DNA of 64,000 nucleotides from Solanum dulcamara (Eukaryota > Streptophyta > Magnoliopsida > Solanales > Solanaceae): NCBI RefSeq assembly GCF_947179165.1, contig NC_077240.1:30552001-30616000 (forward strand), read 5' to 3'. The translations under genes and the position numbers were made by a program. This document shows, piece after piece, positions 24,545 through 36,059 of this stretch. The number at the start of each line of letters is the position of its first letter. Position 1 is the stretch's first letter. The notes below the pieces were generated by a model. The model had not been told where the DNA came from and did not search any database. It saw only the letters and a list, made by a program, of their open reading frames with translations.

Positions 24545-24812
24545 GTAGATAAAGACATATTATCTGCATATTTTTTCGGTGGTAGTCCAAAGGAGGCCCG
24601 AGACCCACCCGTTGTTTGTTTCTATTTTGTTATGCTTTAAGTTACCTTTATAATGTTTGGAAAAAAAAAGGGGGCAGATTGACCCATAGTCATGGCCAAA
24701 ATTTGTATTTTATTTTGGTTTAAATGAAGACCTCCTTTATTGCAAAATTTACTTATCATTTGGTTATCGATCTACATTTTACTTGTCTAACTTTTTTCGC
24801 TTATGCTTTCAG
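24545..24812 (+). other. Candidate intron between protease and RT (Ogre-type)
   Basis: A 268-bp segment from GTAGAT to TTATGCTTTCAG, with a pyrimidine-rich run before the acceptor. Unspliced RNA meets a TAG right after the donor. With the intron removed the codon phase is kept and the frame opens into the pol region. Ogre elements are known to carry an intron at this position whose splicing controls pol expression. The branch site was not defined. Confidence 0.78.
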
Positions 24813-26445
24813 TAAAAATAACTTAAAACCTGTCAATATCATGTCGTGTCACAAGCTAAATGAACAAAATGAGATAGATGGTGATGAGTTTGAGGACTAT
24901 GAGAAAGAGGCTACGATACCTGAACACCTCGCTGAGGGATTAAAATAATTTGAGGAACAATACAAGCCAAATCAAGAGGAAACTGAGGCTGTGAATCTGG
25001 GAGACGACGAGTATATCAAGGAAACCAAAATCAGTGTCCATCTAACAAAAGCTCAGAAGAAAGAACTTATCAGTTTTCTTAGAGAGTACATCGACATATT
25101 TGCTTGGTCTTATGATGATGTGTCAGGTTTGACTGTATACATCGTGTCTCATAAATTGCTGATCAATCCGAATTGTAGTCCAGTAAAACAAAAGACTCGA
25201 AAATTTAAGCCAGATTTAAGTTTGAGGATCAAAGAAAAGGTTCCCAAGCAAATTTAATCTGAAGTTGTGGAAGTGACAAAATATCCTACTTGGTTAGCCA
25301 ACATTATTCCAGTCCCTAAGAAGGATGGCAAGATCAGAATCTGTGTTGATTATAGAAATCTGAACAAAGCTAGCCCTAAAGACAACTTTCCATTGCCAAA
25401 TATCCACATTCTCATTGATAATTGTGCCAAGCATGAGATGCAGTCGTTTGTGGATTGCTATGCAGGTTATCACCAGATTCTAATGGATGAAGAAAATGCA
25501 GAAAAGATAGCCTTCATCACACCGTGGGGTGTGTATCATTATCGAGTAATGACATTTGGTCTCAAGAATGTTGGGGCTACTTACATGAGAGCCATGACAA
25601 CCATCTTTCATGATATGATTCACAAGAAAATTGAAGTGTATGTGGATGATGTCATTATCAAATCCCGTGAGAGTGAGGATCATATGACTCACTTGAAAAA
25701 ATTCTTTGATCGTTTGCACAAATATAACTTAAAATTAAATCCCGCTAAATGTGCTTTGGGAGTGCCAGCTAGCAAGTTATTGGGGTTTATAGTCAGTAGA
25801 AGGGGTATCGAGCTTGATCCCGCTAAAATCAAGGCGATTCAAGAATTACCTCCACCAAAGACTAAGAAGGAAGTGATGAGTTTCTTGGGAAGATTGAACT
25901 ACATCAGTCGATTCATCGCTCAATCCACATTGATTTGTGAGCTTATCTTTAAGCTACTGAAAAAAGATGCATTGATAAAATGGACCAAAAAATGTCAGAC
26001 AACTTTCGATACTATCAAAAGTTACTTGTCTAATCCACCGATGCTAGTTCCTCCAAGGGAAGGAGTTCCATTGTTGCTATATATGTCTGTCTCGGATAAT
26101 GCCTTTGGATGCGTGCTAGGTCAGCATGATGAGACGGGGAAGAAGGAACGATCAATCTACTACTTAAGCAAGAAGTTTACTCCATACGAGGCTCGTTACA
26201 CTCTTTTGGAGAAAACTTATTGTGCTTTAACCTGGATTGCTCAAAAGTTGAGACATTACTTGTCTTCATATACTACATATCTCATTTCCAAGATGGATCC
26301 TTTGAGGTATATTTTTCAGAAAGCAATGCCCATTGGGAAATTGACAAAATGGCAAATGTTGTTGAGTGAGTTTGATATTGTGTATGTGACCCAAAAGGCG
26401 ATAAAAGCACAAGCCTTAGCGGATCATCTCGCAGAAAATCAGTAG
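24813..26445 (+). pseudogene. Ogre reverse transcriptase and first RNase H
   Basis: After an acidic linker (about 24840-25020), RT covers about 25060-25900. It has IPVPKKDGKIRICVDYRNLN, the first catalytic Asp in FVDCYAGYHQI, and an intact YVDD (25636-25650 region). RNase H follows to 26445 (LLLYMSVSDNAFGCVL ... YEARYTLLEKT). In-frame stops at 24946 and 25255 replace likely Gln-type codons. The usual DAS motif at the start of RNase H reads VSD. The frame ends at a TAG at 26443, created by a one-base shift, after which the correct frame continues. Confidence 0.9.
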
Positions 26446-26960
26446 ACGAAGAGTATGAACCGCTCAGAACTTATTTTCCCGATGAAGAGGTATTATTTGT
26501 AGGAGAAGATATCTCCGAAGCATACCCTGGTTGGAGAGTATTTTTTGATGGGGCGGTGAATCATGAAGGAAGTGGAATTGGAGCAGTCCTAATATCAGAA
26601 TCTGGCCAACATTACCCTATAGCAGCCAAACTTCGATTTTGTTGCATGAACAACATGGTTGAGTATGAAACATGCATCATGAGGCTAAAGATGGCAGTCG
26701 ATAAAGACGTTCAAGAGTTGTTGGTAATAGGAGATTCAGACTTGCTGATTCACCAGGTTCAGGGGGAGTGGGCTGTGAAGAATTCGAAGATTGCATCATA
26801 CGTGAAGTTAGTGCAAAGGTTGTGTAAGAGGTTTCGCAAGATCAAGTTTAGGCATACCCTGAGGTATCAGAACGAATTTGCTGACGCTCTTGCTACTATC
26901 TCCTCAATGATCAGACATCCAGATACAAGTTACATTGATCCTGTGGAGATATATTTTAAA
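26446..26960 (+). pseudogene. Second (archaeal-like) RNase H of the Ogre element
   Basis: Encodes FFDGAVNHEGSGIGAVLISESG ... NNMVEYETCIMRLKMA ... GDSDLLIHQVQGEW ... NEFADALATISS. This is the full order of a type I RNase H, with Asp, Glu and Asp catalytic positions visible (FFDGA, EYET, GDSDL) and the last Asp (ADALA). A second RNase H after the RT-linked one is a hallmark of the Tat/Ogre lineage. It is frameshifted at both borders: at 26440 relative to RT, and near 26955 where the frame moves towards integrase. Confidence 0.85.
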
Positions 26961-28260
26961 AGAACAACCCGCTCACTATTCGCATGTCGAAGCAGAACCA
27001 GATAGGAGACCTTGGTATTTTGACATAAAAAGGTATCTAGAAATTGGAACTTATCCAGATAATGCGACTTTCAATCAGAAGAAAGTGATACGTCGAATGG
27101 CTAACAATTTCTTTCCAAGTGGAGAAACCCTTTATAGGAGAACTCCAGATATGGGTCTTCTCAGGTGTGTCGATGCTATTGAAGCTACGAAGCTTCTCGA
27201 ACAGATTCACGCGGGAGTTTGTGGAAAATATATGAATGGGCTTACCTTGGCAAAGAAAATCCTTCGAGCTGGCTATTTTTAGATGACTATGGAGCATAAT
27301 TGTTGTAAGTATGTGCAAAAATGCCATCAATGTCAAGTGTATGGTGATTTGATTCGAGTACCTCCGCACGAACTCCATGCTGTGAGTTCTTCTTGGCCGT
27401 TTATGGCTTGGGGTATGGATGTCATTGGTCCGATAGAGCCATCCGCCTCTAATGGACATAGGTTCATTTTAGTTGCTAATGATTATTTCACCAAGTGGGT
27501 GGAAGCAGCCTCGTATAAATCAGTCACGAAGAAGGTAGTAGTAGACTTCGTCCGTAATAATTTGATATGTAGATTTGGAATACCGGATTCCATCATTACT
27601 GATAATGGAGCAAATCTCACTAGTCATTTGATGAAAGAGATATGTGAGCAATTCAAGATTAATCATCGAAAGTCAACCGCATATCGTCCTCAAATGAATA
27701 GAGCCGTAAAAGCTGCCAACAAGAACATCAAAAAGATCTTGAGGAAAATGATTGGCAATCACAGAGGTTGGCATGAGATGTTGTCATATGCTCTGTTGGG
27801 ATACCGAACAACTATCAGAACATCAATTGGAGCAACCCCATACTTGCTAGTGTATGGGACGGAGGCCGTAATCCCTGCCGAAGTAGAAATACCTTCGTTG
27901 AGAATCATTCAAGAAGCTGAATTGAGCAATGCCGATTGGGTTCGTAATCGAATTGAACATTTAGCTTTGATTGATGAAAAGAGAATGACTTCCATTTGCC
28001 ATGGTCAACTGTACCAGCAAAGAATGACTCGTGCTTTTAACAAGCGAGTGAGACCAAGAACATTTGAAGTTGGTCAGTTGGTTCTCAAACGCATTTTTCC
28101 ACATCAAAATGATTATAAAGGAAAGTTTGCGCCAAATCGGCAAGGACCATACATGGTTCGCAAAGTGTTGTCTGGAGATGCCTTAATATTATCTGAAATG
28201 GATGGCCAAGAGTGGCCGAAGCCAATCAACTCAGACACCGTCAAGAGATACTATGTTTGA
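26961..28260 (+). pseudogene. Ogre integrase, catalytic Glu lost
   Basis: The N-terminal zinc region (27200-27330, ending CHQCQVYGD) is damaged: one zinc-ligand His is replaced by Tyr (GKYMNG), and a TAG at 27280 replaces the expected Trp codon. The catalytic core shows the first Asp in GMDVIGPI and the second in ITDNGANL. The position expected to hold the catalytic Glu reads NRAVKAANKN, that is, Lys. A conserved Gly just before it is Arg. Both changes are G-to-A at codon level. The C-terminal part includes a GPY-type motif (QGPYMVRKVL) and no chromodomain. Ends TGA at 28260. Confidence 0.9.
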
Positions 28261-29735
28261 AGGTTCAATATTGTGTAGCTGTGTCGTTTGCTTGTAATTG
28301 TTTCTATGTTTGTTTATTTTAAAATTAGCCCTCCTATTTGAATAAACTATGTCTGACCTGAATTCTCAATAATGAGATATGTAGGCGGCCTATGTCGGCT
28401 TCGGTCACTTTCTTATTAAAAATCCCTATTCCTCAGTTATCTCCCAAGAAAGGGGAACTACGTTTGATCTGATTCCTGCCTCAACGGGATACGTAGGCGC
28501 CACAACGGTTCGGTCATATCTCCCATAAGTTCTCTATTTATGATAGAAAACTGGGACAGAATTTTTGAGAGGGACTCAAAAATTTAAAGAAGATCTTTTC
28601 ACAAAAGAAGATTGAGGTGCATCAGAAAAGTAACTGGAACAGAATTTTTGATAGGATCTCAAAAATTCTGCAAATCTCTTACTAGTAGTATGATATCTAC
28701 CAAGACATCTAACTGGGACAGAAACTTTTGAGGATGACCTCAAAAATTTTATCTGATATCATCAGAAGGTTTTCCTTAAACTTCAAGGTTAAAGGTTGGC
28801 CTCAAATGATCCCCGACATTGTTGGAGGACCAATGTCAACCTTAATAATCTCTAGCACCATCAGAGTTCAGAGTCAACTACAAAACTTTCTAGATATGTC
28901 AGAATTTCCCAAGAATCCTTAAAAATGTTTGTGAACAAGATGTCAAGCATGTTCAAAGCTTCGGATAAAGGACCCATTTAAGCTAATGTGACATGACATC
29001 TGGCAGTGACCCTTTCGAAATTGCTTTTCAAAAACTCATCTTTCTTAAAGCATTTAATACATTAAACATTTTACATGAATATATTTTAGTCTTATATCTA
29101 CCAAGAAGTTGGGAATCAGAGCAAGCGAACGAAGATAGCAAGATAGGGAGAAAACAAGTGGAGAATTCAACACAGATCAATTTATTCAAAACTAACAATT
29201 TTTCTGTGAATGCAAATTTTTAAAAGATCACCATATCCCTCCTTTCAGCGAGTACAAAGGAGTTAAAAGAATAAAGTGTTTTCAAAGTGATAATTTTGTC
29301 ACCAGTATTCATCAGAAGAAAGGGGACATTCAAAAAATGAACAATGCCTCGTCCAAATCTCCAGCAAGCCATGAGCCAAAATGAATATAAAGTGTTCGAA
29401 AATGAGCATGATATTCACACACTAATGTCAAAGTGATCAGGCACTTTGTACATATTTTCAAGAATTTTTCCTAAAGATTTTCTCTCAATCGTTAGCTAAA
29501 ACGACAATGTGTCTGTTACTTATTTTGAGTGCAGGAAAATGCGAAGGAGCTACTTTCAACGCAAGCGTCCACAATGACGTCAATTTATATTCTCCATCCT
29601 CAAAGAAGTATAATGGGCATGTATAATGCCGCACACAATGACATAATATTGTATACGATGATATAATGTTGTATACAATGATATGATGCCGTATACGATG
29701 ATATTATTTTATTCTTCATATTATATTACCAGATG
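28261..29735 (+). other. Ogre 3' noncoding region, first part
   Basis: No convincing protein. It contains two GATATGTAGGCG-type motifs (28374, 28487), three hairpin repeats (28550-28750), and four copies of a GTATACRATGATAT-type short repeat near 29610-29705. Short open frames here have no recognisable domain. Confidence 0.7.
28550..28750. repeat. Three tandem units of about 80 bp, each with a hairpin
   Basis: A CTGGGACAGAATTTTTGA-type block begins near 28551, 28635 and 28714. Each forms an inverted repeat. Unit 1 arms AATTTTTGAG and CTCAAAAATT are at 28560-28569 and 28575-28584. Unit 2 has perfect 12-bp arms CAGAATTTTTGA and TCAAAAATTCTG at 28640-28651 and 28659-28670. Unit 3 is weaker. They lie after the integrase stop, so could act in RNA processing or packaging (speculative). 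Confidence 0.85.
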
Positions 29736-30540
29736 TGATAATATCATTTGAATAGAGGGTCATTCATATTTATTATTCGTATTATATTACCGGAGGTGGT
29801 AATATTATTTGCCAAAAGGTCATTCATATTATTTCATTCATATTATATTACCGGAGGTGGTAATATCATTCGCCACGAGGGCCATTCATATTATTTTATT
29901 TATATTATATTACCGGAGGTGGTAATATCATTGCCAAGAGGGTCATCCATATTTATTATTTGTATTATATTATCGGAGGTGGTAATATCATTGCCAAGAG
30001 GGCCATTCGTATTATTTTATTCATATTATATTACCAAAAGTGGTAATATCATTGCCAAGAGGGCCATCATTTATCATTGCCAAGAGGGCCATCATTTATC
30101 ATATCATTGCAAAGAGGGTCATCATTTTCATATCATTGCCAAGAGGGCCATCATTTTATATCATCGCCGAGAGGGCCATCATTTTCATATCATTGCCAAG
30201 AGGGCCATCATTTTCATATCATTGCCAAGAGGGCCATCATTTATCATCGCCAAGAGGGCCATCATTTTCATATCATTGCCAAGAGGGACATCATTTTCAT
30301 ATCATTTCCAAGAGGGCCATCATTTCATATCATCGCCGAGAGGGCCATCATTTTCATATCATTGCCAAGAGGGCCATCATTTTCATATCATTGCCAAGAG
30401 GGCCATCATTTTCATATCATTGTCAAGAGGGCCATCATTTATCATTTCATTGCCAAGAGGGCCATCATTTATCATATCATTGACAAGAGGGCCATCACTT
30501 ATCATTTCATCGCCGAGAAGGCCATTACCATTACCGAAAG
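29736..30540. repeat. Compound minisatellite (about 85-bp then 29-bp units)
   Basis: 29736-30050 holds about five units of roughly 65-90 bp built on TATTACCGGAGGTGGTAATATC plus CCAAGAGGGCCATTCAT. 30050-30530 holds about 16 units of a 29-bp core (CATTGCCAAGAGGGCCATCA plus TTTTCATAT), for example starting at 30191 and 30220. The array lies in the Ogre 3' noncoding region, where such arrays are commonly reported. It is open in several frames only because it lacks stop codons. Confidence 0.94.
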
Positions 30541-31482
30541 GCCATCTTTATATCGTGTTAATTCATCATCATATCAACTCAATGCATATTACATCAAAAT
30601 TGAAATAATTTGTAGTTGAGGAATATATTACAAATCACATCAACTTAGAAAAATACGTATTGTTTGCAATACGCCAAAACCGAAGGAGGTTAACACGCCT
30701 ACACATCCTTGGCAAGATCATCCAAGAGAATAGATTCTCAATTTAACCACAGATACGGATGACATCAAAAGAACGCAACACAGTGTAGAACTTTTCTCAG
30801 TAGCAAATTAGAACGCGAGTTGAAGAATAACTTCCACCACACCACACCACTACAAGAAGGCATGTGGTATCCCTTTAAGTTTTTTTAGTCTCAATTTCGC
30901 TTCGGAAAACTTCAACTTGTCACCGAAAGCAATTTCTCAATATGAGTGACGATACACCAAAAGTTTTGGAAATTATGTCCGTGTAAATTCTTAATTATGG
31001 GTGTGAAGATAGCCACATGCATGGCTAAGAGGTTGCAAGCCTATTTTTCATACTCGATTCATGTGTCACTCCTCCCAACCGAAGGTGATCTTAGCATAAA
31101 AGATTTCCTTTTCAACCAATTGAGTCGAACTACAAGCAGACTGATTCCTATGTTTAAGGATATGTAGGGGAGCTCGATATTGAAAACTCGACTGTACTCC
31201 AATAAACTCCCTCCTCTCATTCTCGAGCATTCTGGTCTCTCCATAATTCTACACCGGGATAGCTTTTGTATTCTTTCAAAAAATCGTGCACCAAATCAAG
31301 CGCCCTGAATTACAAGTGGCCTAAATGTGACCTGAGATATGTAGGAGACTCGATATCAGAGTTCGGCCATAATTTTTCTAAAAGTTCGTACCAAACCTCC
31401 TCTCATAAAAAGGAATATCTAGACGGTCAAAATTGGATTTGTCAATTTTCTTTGACCAGAATCTCTTTCATCGACCCTACTC
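30541..31482 (+). other. Ogre 3' noncoding region, last part
   Basis: No gene seen. Two more GATATGTAGG-type motifs occur near 31158 and 31334. The stretch ends in the polypurine tract. Confidence 0.6.
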
Positions 31483-31497
31483 AAAGAAAGGGATAGC
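31483..31497 (+). promoter_or_regulatory. Polypurine tract of the Ogre element
   Basis: AAAGAAAGGGATAGC directly precedes the TGTTGACACC start of the 3' LTR. Confidence 0.8.
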
Positions 31498-34400
31498 TGT
31501 TGACACCCAATTTTGACCAACCCATAACTATTTTTCGGATTGCTATCTTAATAAATAGGCATTTTTTAAAATTATTTCTTTATTAAATAAATATATTTAT
31601 ATTTAGTTTTACCCAATAAATTGTATATTTTGACATTTGTAATTTATAATATTATTTCTATTTATTAATATTATTACTATTATCTTTGTTATTTTTTATT
31701 TTTATTTATTTATTTATAATAATAATAAGCTTAATACGTTCAAATATTCTTACGTATCTATTTAGTATATATTATGTATGTGTGTGTATTTTCTTTATAT
31801 AAAAAATAAAAATAAAAAATATATTAACTAAGTCTATTTTATAATTTTCTTATTCATATTAATATGTACATATTACATATCTATTTTAATACGCTTTATA
31901 CACATGTGCATATAAAGTTATTGCTTAATTAAGTTCATTATATATTTTAGTTAACTATATTAATTATAGATCCATTTTAGTACATACTCTACACATACAT
32001 ACATTATATATATACACATATATTTACATAGTATATATATAAGTTGTCATTTTATGTACAAAATATTACTACTTGATAAATTTAGGATTTTACTTATTCA
32101 ACATATATATTATAGTTATTATTTACATAAGTAATCTATTTAATTTTCTCTATTTTATTTTAAGTGTAGTCTTCTTTGCCCAATTTGTCAAAATTCTAGC
32201 CAAATAAGATTCAAATTCATCTCAATTATAGCCTATTATGAACCAAATATGGTTATTTTAAAATCTAATTTCAAAAGATTTAATCACATCCACCCATTTC
32301 ATCTCCATCAAATATCAAGATTCAATCTCAACCACTCATCAAAATCGATCAACGGTCCAGATCAAAAGGCCATTTATTTCCTATTTTAATCCCAAAAAGA
32401 CCCAAAACCCTAAAACTAATTTCATTTTTCCTTTTCCATCATCAAAAGACCTCACTCTCTCTCTCTAACTCTCTCACCCTATCTCTCTCTCTACACTCTC
32501 TTCATCTTCTCCAAAGAGAAGACAAGACAAGTTGTCATCCTCACCATTCTCTTCCCTCATCTCTCAATCTCTCTCCTCTCACGCACCACCGAATACCTCT
32601 CTTCCATTCGTCTTCTGTGAGAGCTCCGACGAACCACGCCGAAAAAAGGCGCCAAGCCGCCGGTAGACTAACAAGACGAGAGGTCGAAGACGGATCTTTA
32701 CAAATCCGTCTTGGTATGGTTTCGTTTAACTCTTATTTTACTATATATGTTGTGTTCTTTTAGATCTAAAAGTTCATCTTAATTTGTGTGTATGCGCTAT
32801 AAGAGTTTTAGATTAATTTAAAAAATATGATTTTAAGTTTATTCCTATGGATACATATTTACATAATTAAAATTGGCTTGAAACTAGTAAAATTAATCTA
32901 AATAGCCCATTATCATGCGTAGCCTAACTTTATGTGTTGATCCTTGTCTAGTTTGAAGTAAAGTCATGTTCTCATCTTTATAAAAAATAAAATTTTAATG
33001 ATTAGTTTATATTAGAATATATCTTTGATTAGAAATCATACAAATATAATTTAATTAAAATTATATAAAAATCATGCCTATCTAACTCAATTATGTCATG
33101 ATCATATTATGATTATAGAAATAATGCCAACATGTTTTCACATATTGTTAAATATCAGTTCGTATATAAATACTCAGAAGATAATAAATATTTTTATGTC
33201 ACATTATCAAGAAATCATGTTGCATAAGATTTATTCAATATATTTTTAGCATGCTTAAATTATTTAGAAATCGTGTCTATAAGACTTAATCAATATCTCT
33301 ATGTTTTGTAAAACTATGTTTATAGGTTTAATAACAATTTTAGCATATCATTTAGATGCAAATATATATATATATATTGTTTCGTGTAGACATAATGCTT
33401 ATGGGTTAATTAATTTTTGCATATTATGTTATATAGAAATCATGTATATAGTATTTATTTAATAATTTTCAGCATGTTAAACTTATGAGTAGAAATCTTG
33501 CCTACAGGATTTTAATAATTATTTATCATATTATTTACATTAAATCATGCTTATAATATTTAATAAATTTTCAGGATATCATTTCATTTATGAACCATGC
33601 CTACAACATCTTTTTTTTATATAAATTTTCAATATGTCATAAAATATAAATCTTGTTCACTAAGGTCTTTAGTTAATAATTAAAGTTATCAATAATTTTA
33701 TTACAAGTAGTCTAACAATTAAGATTACTCTTATATAATTAATTAGTTAAACTATGTCTCTACATTGTATTAGCTTTGTATTTGCACACACATATAATCA
33801 TTAGGACCCTCACAATTTATCTGTATTTTCAAGCATGTTAATTAATTAAATCAGAGGCTTACTTGAGATTTTATGTGCTAACTGCTCGTCCTATTTGTTT
33901 TGTTTAACGATGTGTCTAATTAAAAAACCTACATTTCCTTTTAGTCTAGAACCTATCCAGTTAGTAAATTCAATGCCTCTTGAATATTAAGTTGGGTCGA
34001 TAGACACACTTTAGGACGTTAGTTCTTACTTCCTTCAGATCGCTCTAGGATTATAATAACAAATGAATATAGGAGGGTTAGGGGTAGATAGGCCCTTCGG
34101 AAATAATGGAAATCGACCCGAGCAGAAAATGACAAAATACTATATTTTTGTCTTCCGATTAATAAGTCGGCGCTGATCCGAAGAATATGAGTACAAAAAA
34201 TATTTCTACCCTATTTTTTAAATACTTTCGTTTGTATATATTTGGGGTAGTTTATTTATTATTTCGTTTGCCTTTATTTAATTAATTGATGATATTTATT
34301 TATCTTGTGTTAATTGTTTAATTTAACTTGATTAAATCCCCTAAAGAGAGACCATTTTTGTTTCATTATTTCTTCTTTATTTAATCATTTTACAAAGTCA

Positions 34401-34751
34401 ATCATTCTTATAAATTATCTTAAATATTTTAAAATTTATATTTTTCTCAAAATGGTTTAATACTTTAATTATTGTTAAAACACATTTTTCCAAAGTTAGT
34501 CAAATAATTTTTAAATCGTTGGATAACCGCATGTTGGCGGCTATTTTAAGAGTTAAAACCTTCTTAAAATAGTAATATGAACCTCCTACTTTTTTCTCTA
34601 ATTTTTTAAGACTTAAATCTGTTAGGGTATTTTAAATTAAGTTTTCTTAATTTCTTTAAAAAATTAAGTGGCAACTCCTCTTTTATTAAAATTGATTTTT
34701 TCTCTAAAAGTTGAAATTAATTTTAACTCCCGTCCATTTTTCGACATAACA
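31498..34751 (+). repeat. 3' LTR of the Ogre-type element, internally deleted
   Basis: Collinear with 13493-18378 except that the segment equivalent to 14790-16369 is missing. The joint lies at about 32773-32777 in AAAGTTCATCTTAATT. TTCAT is present at both ends of the missing segment in the 5' LTR. Elsewhere differences are scattered single bases and microsatellite length changes. Ends CGACATAACA. Confidence 0.92.
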
Positions 34752-34756
34752 GATAG
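34752..34756. repeat. Target site duplication of the Ogre element (right, GATAG)
   Basis: Right partner of the duplication at 13488-13492, four of five bases identical. Confidence 0.8.
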
Positions 34757-34945
34757 AATCTACGGAAGTGCGTGTCAAGGAGCTAAAGGTGACAGGTCTA
34801 AAATGACCCAAGCAGTAGAGTCACACTCAACCTCTATCAAGCAGTTGGAGCAACAAATGGGGTAACTATCGACTATGGTGAATCATAGAAAGAATGGTGC
34901 ACTTTCTAGTGACACAGTTCAGAACCCAAGAATGGAGAAATAGTG
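34757..34945 (+). pseudogene. gag (3' piece) of the Athila-like element
   Basis: Encodes RVKELKGDRSKMTQAVESH, then SIKQLEQQMG, then a TAA followed by LSTMVNHRKNGALSS-DTVQN. This is the coiled-coil-like C-terminal gag region of Athila-type elements, continuing the gag interrupted at 13492. After about 34945 the sequence jumps to typical 3'-end noncoding sequence, so protease, RT, RNase H and integrase have been lost by deletion. Confidence 0.7.
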
Positions 34946-36051
34946 CAGTTCGAGGATGTCATGTCGTGACATTAAATCAGATGCTTCATAGGAGGCAACC
35001 CATGTAGATACTTGATAATTTTTTAGTAGTTAGGTAACCTACTACTGATGCCTAGGGCATCGTAGGTATGATCACTTCCCTTGTTTTAAACTTTGAAATC
35101 TTTAAATACATTAGGGACAATGCACAAATTTTAATGGGGAGTGGGGCATCCTGAAATCCTTTGGAGTTTTTCTTGCCATGTTTTTTCTCTCTAAAGGTGT
35201 ACTATCTAGTAGAACTGACATGTTTAGGTTGTTTGTGTGAATACAAGTGTCTATAGAATTTTGTAGTAGCTCGTGAAAGTGAAAAATGAAAAGATGGCAA
35301 AAAATGGCCCCTATTTAAAAAAAATTGAATGATTGTGTGATGGCATCTTAGCTGTGATAACTGATTTTCTGGGATCTTTGTAACATTATACATAGTGATT
35401 TGTTGGTCAAATGTTGGTTATGATCATTAGTACTAAATAGCATATGATCAGTGCTATGTGTGTGTGAGCTAAATTTGCGTAGTTTGATTAATGCATTTGT
35501 AAGGTAGAACTTGCCCGGTTAGTCTCACTGAAACAATTGGATAGTTGGATTAGGACAGGATCATAGGCCTTTGATATTTAGTCAATTAGCCTAAAATTGA
35601 CCGACCAAATGACATTGTGCCCTTTGAACCAAAAATTTGAGCCTGAATAGACCTTTTCTTTGACATACGACAATTCACCTTCCTTTTTTGTTTGTAAACA
35701 TTTATCTTGGCCATGGTCCCTTCAAGGATAGTGTGTACTTCAACTAAGGCCAAAAGTCTAAGTTGAGGATGGCTACTATAAGGAGAAGTAGAAAAGTTAG
35801 GGTATGAAAAGAATGGTGGGATGACAAGAAAAGAAACGCATGAGTTGTGGCCGCAAATGAAAGATAAAATAATTCAAAAAATGAGTTATAAAGAAAAAAT
35901 AAGAGAAAAAATAAGATTGAACAAAAGCGGAAACCGCTCCCGAAAAGAAAGAATGAGTAAATAAGGGAACAACAAGAATTTGGGAGGTTGAAAACAAGTA
36001 GTTAAGTCAAAGTAGCGTCTAGAGGGGCAAAGTAGTCACTTTTATCCTAAA
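34946..36051 (+). other. 3' noncoding region of the Athila-like element (left part)
   Basis: Contains CATAGGAGGCAACCCATG and GGGACAATGCACAAATTTTAA-like blocks that I associate with the region between pol and the 3' LTR in Athila elements. No open frame of note. Interrupted at 36059 by the hAT insertion and continued from 39627. Confidence 0.6.
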
Positions 36052-36059
36052 TTTATCCT
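36052..36059. repeat. 8-bp target duplication of the hAT element (left, TTTATCCT)
   Basis: Pairs with TGTATCCT at 39619-39626 (7 of 8 identical). The 8-bp length is diagnostic of the hAT superfamily. Confidence 0.82.

Larger units (their letters stand above)
13493..34751 (+). mobile_element. Ogre-type (Tat lineage) Ty3/gypsy retrotransposon, 21.3 kb
   Basis: A giant LTR retrotransposon inserted in the gag of the Athila-like element. LTRs are 4886 bp (left) and 3254 bp (right). Both start TGTTGACACC and end GACATAACA, with flanking 5-mers GACAG and GATAG (one mismatch). Internal order: Arg-type primer site, ORF1, gag, protease with G-patch, an intron, RT, RNase H, a second RNase H, integrase, a long repeat-rich 3' region and a polypurine tract. 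ORF1, the dual RNase H, the intron between protease and RT, and the size are the known hallmarks of Ogre elements. Many nonsense codons and several frameshifts make it non-autonomous. Confidence 0.93.

Noticed and set aside
29736..30540. Regularly spaced repeats as a CRISPR array
   Set aside because: The units are contiguous without unique spacers and the genome is a plant.
29748..30619. Three overlapping long open frames (up to 286 codons) with repeated GHHFHIIAKRA-like peptides
   Set aside because: They are the translation of the 29-bp minisatellite in every frame. The unit length rotates the frame and the array simply has no stop words. No start context or domain.
30846..30870. CACTACAAGAAGG as a CACTA transposon start
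   Set aside because: It lies inside the Ogre 3' region with no subterminal repeats and no matching end or 3-bp duplication. Probably coincidence.
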